A stretch of DNA of 64,000 nt from Mariannaea sp. PMI_226 (lineage: Eukaryota; Ascomycota; Sordariomycetes; Hypocreales; Nectriaceae). The notes below the pieces were generated by a model. It saw nothing but the letters and a program-made list of their open reading frames with translations, was not told the DNA's origin and searched no databases. The stretch spans positions 2,170,001 to 2,234,000 of the forward strand of contig JANFOG010000002.1 of assembly GCA_024336345.1 (NCBI GenBank). The letters are read 5' to 3'. The translations under genes and the position numbers were made by a program. Of this stretch, positions 60,715 through 64,000 are shown in pieces (position 1 is the first letter of the stretch; each line of letters begins with the position of its first letter).

Positions 60715-63700
60715 TGTGTCGTAGTTGTATTGATATGCGTGCCCTGCGTTTGGAAAATGCGGGAAATGGTTTGGAGGGAGGGTGAATTTGTGCCTTGGGA
60801 CTTTGAGTAGAAGGTGAAATCCCGAAATAATGATGCGAATGTGTGCAGCCGCCCCTCTTCCAAGTGTACAATACTCGATGACTCAGATACTGGATAGTGA
60901 GGTAATGGGTAAGGTAGGGAGAACAAGTATGCGACACACGTATATACAGCCGAGTCACATATAACTTGGTGAAGGGATATGGGTATATGTAAGATGCAAG
61001 ATGTCGTCCATCAAGAGAGCGCGGGGGGGGAATGCTACCAATATAACAATGACGGAACTGGACAGTGCAGGCCAGGGTTATCCACTTCCCTGGGTCCTTT
61101 GAAAATCCTCGTAATTAAAGAAAAAACCCATCATATCCAATTACTATGACTGAAAAGGCGTCTACTACGTGGACAATTGGGCCTCCAAGCTTGTTTCTAG
61201 TCAGAAGTTGGGAGGTTGGGTTGAGGCTTGGCTGGCGGGAGTGGCTGGTAAGGAGAGAATCGTCATTGTCGGGTGGCTGGGGTGGGCCATCTTGGGCGCG
61301 AAATTTAAAAAAAAAACCCCGGAAAAAAGTCGAAAAAAATCTTCACAATATTACTACGCCACAAACGCCACAAGAGACAAACTTAGCTACCCTATACAGT
61401 GATCATTTACAGCGCAGCCTTTGCGCTTGGATTTTGTTCTTATATTAATTAGGTCGCTGCTTTTTGTTGTGGTGAGGTTATGAGAAATACCATCTCGTAG
61501 ATAAAAGGTAAGTAGTATTGAGTAGCAGACAGTGAATTTAATTACCCAGTATAAACAAATTATATCAACTGATGCCATTACGAGAGGGGTGTTTGATCAT
61601 TCAGTGGTTCAAAGTAACAGACTCTACCTCTAAGTCAGCACCCAATCGGCTATTAGACTTCCCGTGTTGATCAACTCGGGCCGCTTAAACCGAACGACAA
61701 AACAGGAGGAGGCAACATCTTGAGAGTCACGCGCAGCAACAATCCCACATTTGCAATGAAGAGCCAGCGTGAAAATCAGTTCACCGTACAGAGTATACCA
61801 CGACATTCCCAATATCGTCGTATAAGCTACCAAGAGGCCACATATACCAGTCTCGGGGTCCCCCTCATCGATGAGTAGTAGGATGTTCACCTCCGCACTG
61901 ACCTACCCTACAGAGAAAAGCATAGGAAGTAGCAATATCATATCATGCGATGGACTCGCCATGTTTCGCAACACCATCACGCCATTGAGGCCCTCAAAAG
62001 AGAAAAAGTTATCCACAAAAAAAGATTGACCAAAATATGCATTGACTATCCTAGACTCGCTCTACGGACAATGGACGAATCAGCATAACTGGCGAGGGAC
62101 GCAGGGTAGTCAGAGAAATGCAAAACAAAAAGAAAAAAAAAGTACAGCGACTGATCCAAGGTCCTTGGTACGAATAAATGACGTGAGCTATAACTTGGAC
62201 TTCTCGTGATGCGTTATCCCCAGGAGAAGAAGAAAATAAAAGCAAAGAAAAGGAAAGAAAGAAAAAAAGTCTGCTCTCGGGTCGTCAGCTTCGATGCCAT
62301 AGGCGTAAGCCGGACAGATCATGACGTGTCAGATCAAGAGATAGCTCAACTATCCCGATGTCTGCTTCTTCCTACATCGTAATGCCCGCCCTGCAGGAAG
62401 AAGACGGAGCTTTCTGCCGTTGAGATCTCGCCTTGTCAATCGGGGTCCGATCCAACGGCAAAAATGCTCTCTCCCCCTTGCATGCAAAATTCCCACCCTG
62501 CACCCCAGAGGAGCAGAAGAGGGGGGGAAGTCGCCGCAACATGAGGCCACACACATCCAGTATCCCGATTATTGAAAAAAAAGGCGAAGCCCTTCGGGAG
62601 AGAAGTGACAGCTGATTCCCCACCATTCATCGTCCAAGCATCATGACGCCCGCATGCCGCCAGCCCCACCACGAGAAGAAATAAAGAAAAGAAAAGAAGC
62701 AAAGGGTGCAACGAGAATGACGGAAAGCTTTCCCACAAGGTAGAACCGTCTGTTTGCCTGGAGACTTGGAATAATGTTAAGTGATGCTCCGGACCCGGCC
62801 GACTGCTCTGAAGTAAGGGAGCAATGTACACAGGACTTGAGAGAGAAAAAAAATTGAGGAAAAAGAAAATCCAGCCGATATGATCCGCAACAATAGTCGT
62901 GCGTGTCGATGATACCCTCAATATCACTGTTGCAACATGCGCCCAAACACGGCTTAACAACAAGAGAGACAAGCAACTTTGCTTCTTTCTTTCTGTGTTC
63001 AAGCACCGGAGCGAAGGCTCCCATCGGTGGAGCAGACGTGGACATCATATCATACTTGACAAAGTCTTCTCGAGAAGAAACGTGCTTGCTTCTTTGAAGT
63101 TGTTTTTTCTTTCTTAACCATCCTTCTTTATTTCTTTCACCATATTCAGATACGACGACAAAGCTGCCCCTCACTTGAGAAATGTCTGAGCAAGCTCTGA
63201 GATTCATCCCCTCCTCCCCCCCCTCCCCCCCTTCCACGTCCAACATAGTTCATAAGACCTGTGTCTGAGTAAAACGCCGAGTCAAGCGCAAAATCCAAGA
63301 CTATACGTAACGTTATATACGCAGTCAAGAATAAAACAAGCCTAGAGTGATGCACCCACATGCACGTCATGACTTCAAGCCAGTGTGTATGCGTGTCTTG
63401 ATTGTTTCAAACCCTACCCCTCCACTTGGAGAGGGGGGAACTCAATGCTATCGTCTTCCTCTCCCAATTGGGTTGATTTCGGCCATCAAAGCTGGAGAAA
63501 GAAGCAGTTTGTCTTAGGTCTCGGACCCGAAATCGCGACCCCTCGCATCGGAGGGTTTTGGAATGTGTCTCTTGCTGGGCGGGGTTTTGTTATTCTCTGA
63601 GAATCATGTGTGAGTTGGATGTAAGTATATAACTCTGATTCCTTGCTTGTATGTGTATGACACCACCAAACCGGCAGTGATGGTATGTAGGTGTGTAGGC

Positions 63701-64000
63701 AAGTATGTACTGTATGTACCGTATGTATTGTATGTATGTATGTACGTATGGATTTATGGCCATATAGGTGGATGGATGGCCCTTAGAAGGAGGGGTGCCT
63801 TGAGAGGGATTCAACAAGCATCACCCATCCAGCCTGAGCAACTTATTGCACCATTTCACGTCCTATTACAGAAAAGAAGGATGCACGTACGATGCTACGA
63901 GAAAGGTAAAGCCCGCAAAGATGAAAAAGAAAAAAAAAATGAGAAAAAAAAGTAGCAAAAAGGAACAACAATAATCAAGAAGGAAAAAAAAACAAAAAAC
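60715..64000. other. Terminal 3.3 kb without a supported gene
   Basis: CRH promoter at the left, then DNA with many A-runs on the plus strand (61300-61350, 62105-62145, 62230-62270, 63910-63990). Open frames at 63246-62641 and 63002-62436 minus are compositionally odd and match nothing. The right end could be the 3' untranslated region or introns of a gene beyond the window. A degenerate TATG repeat is listed separately. Confidence 0.45.
63683..63750. repeat. Degenerate GTATGTA tandem array
   Basis: GTATGTA/GTATGTAC words repeat about eight times with small changes, ending GTACGTATGG. It is a decayed microsatellite with no visible function. Confidence 0.6.

Noticed and set aside
62436..63246. 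Two overlapping minus-strand open frames of 188 and 201 codons
   Set aside because: Both are compositionally odd, overlap each other in different frames and match nothing known.

Overview
The window is nuclear DNA from a filamentous ascomycete. Genes carry short introns (about 40-110 bp, one of 207 bp) with GT..AG ends and CTAAC-type branch sites. Family membership points the same way: tricalbin, fungal Zn2Cys6 factor, CRH-type cell-wall transglycosylase, DHA1-type MFS, dual-start HisRS and a KDM1 with a C-terminal HMG box. The recurrent TACCTACC/TACCTAGG promoter words and protein flavour suggest a Sordariomycete, perhaps Hypocreales; that placement is inference.

Layout from the left: tricalbin ER-plasma membrane tether (minus, C-terminus cut by the window edge); a 4.9-kb gene-poor stretch; a FYVE/RING endosomal E3 of Pib1 type (minus); an AT-rich accessory island with a broken FAD-monooxygenase-like gene, an SDR oxidoreductase (plus) and a 12-TM MFS transporter (minus); a transcription factor with two C2H2 fingers, a Zn2Cys6 cluster and a long regulatory domain (plus); a membrane-anchored alpha/beta hydrolase (plus); a full-size ABCB exporter with 12 exons (minus); histidyl-tRNA synthetase with mitochondrial and cytosolic starts (plus); an unrecognised TPR-like protein (plus); a Ca2+/calmodulin-dependent kinase (minus); a UBE2W-type E2 (plus); VPS33 of HOPS/CORVET (plus); an LSD1/KDM1-type histone demethylase (plus); ATP synthase gamma (minus); DNA topoisomerase I (plus); a GPI-anchored GH16 CRH transglycosylase (minus); and about 3.3 kb with no supportable gene.

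Most genes are single-copy housekeeping functions in mixed orientation with no functional clustering. The exception is the 13-18 kb island, where oxidoreductase, transporter and decayed monooxygenase look like the remnant of a small catabolic or secondary-metabolite cluster. ATP3 and TOP1 are divergent and share a short promoter region. LSD1/ATP3 and SDR/MFS are convergent pairs. Exon coordinates were derived by hand from reading frame, splice consensus and protein continuity, and have not been checked against transcripts.
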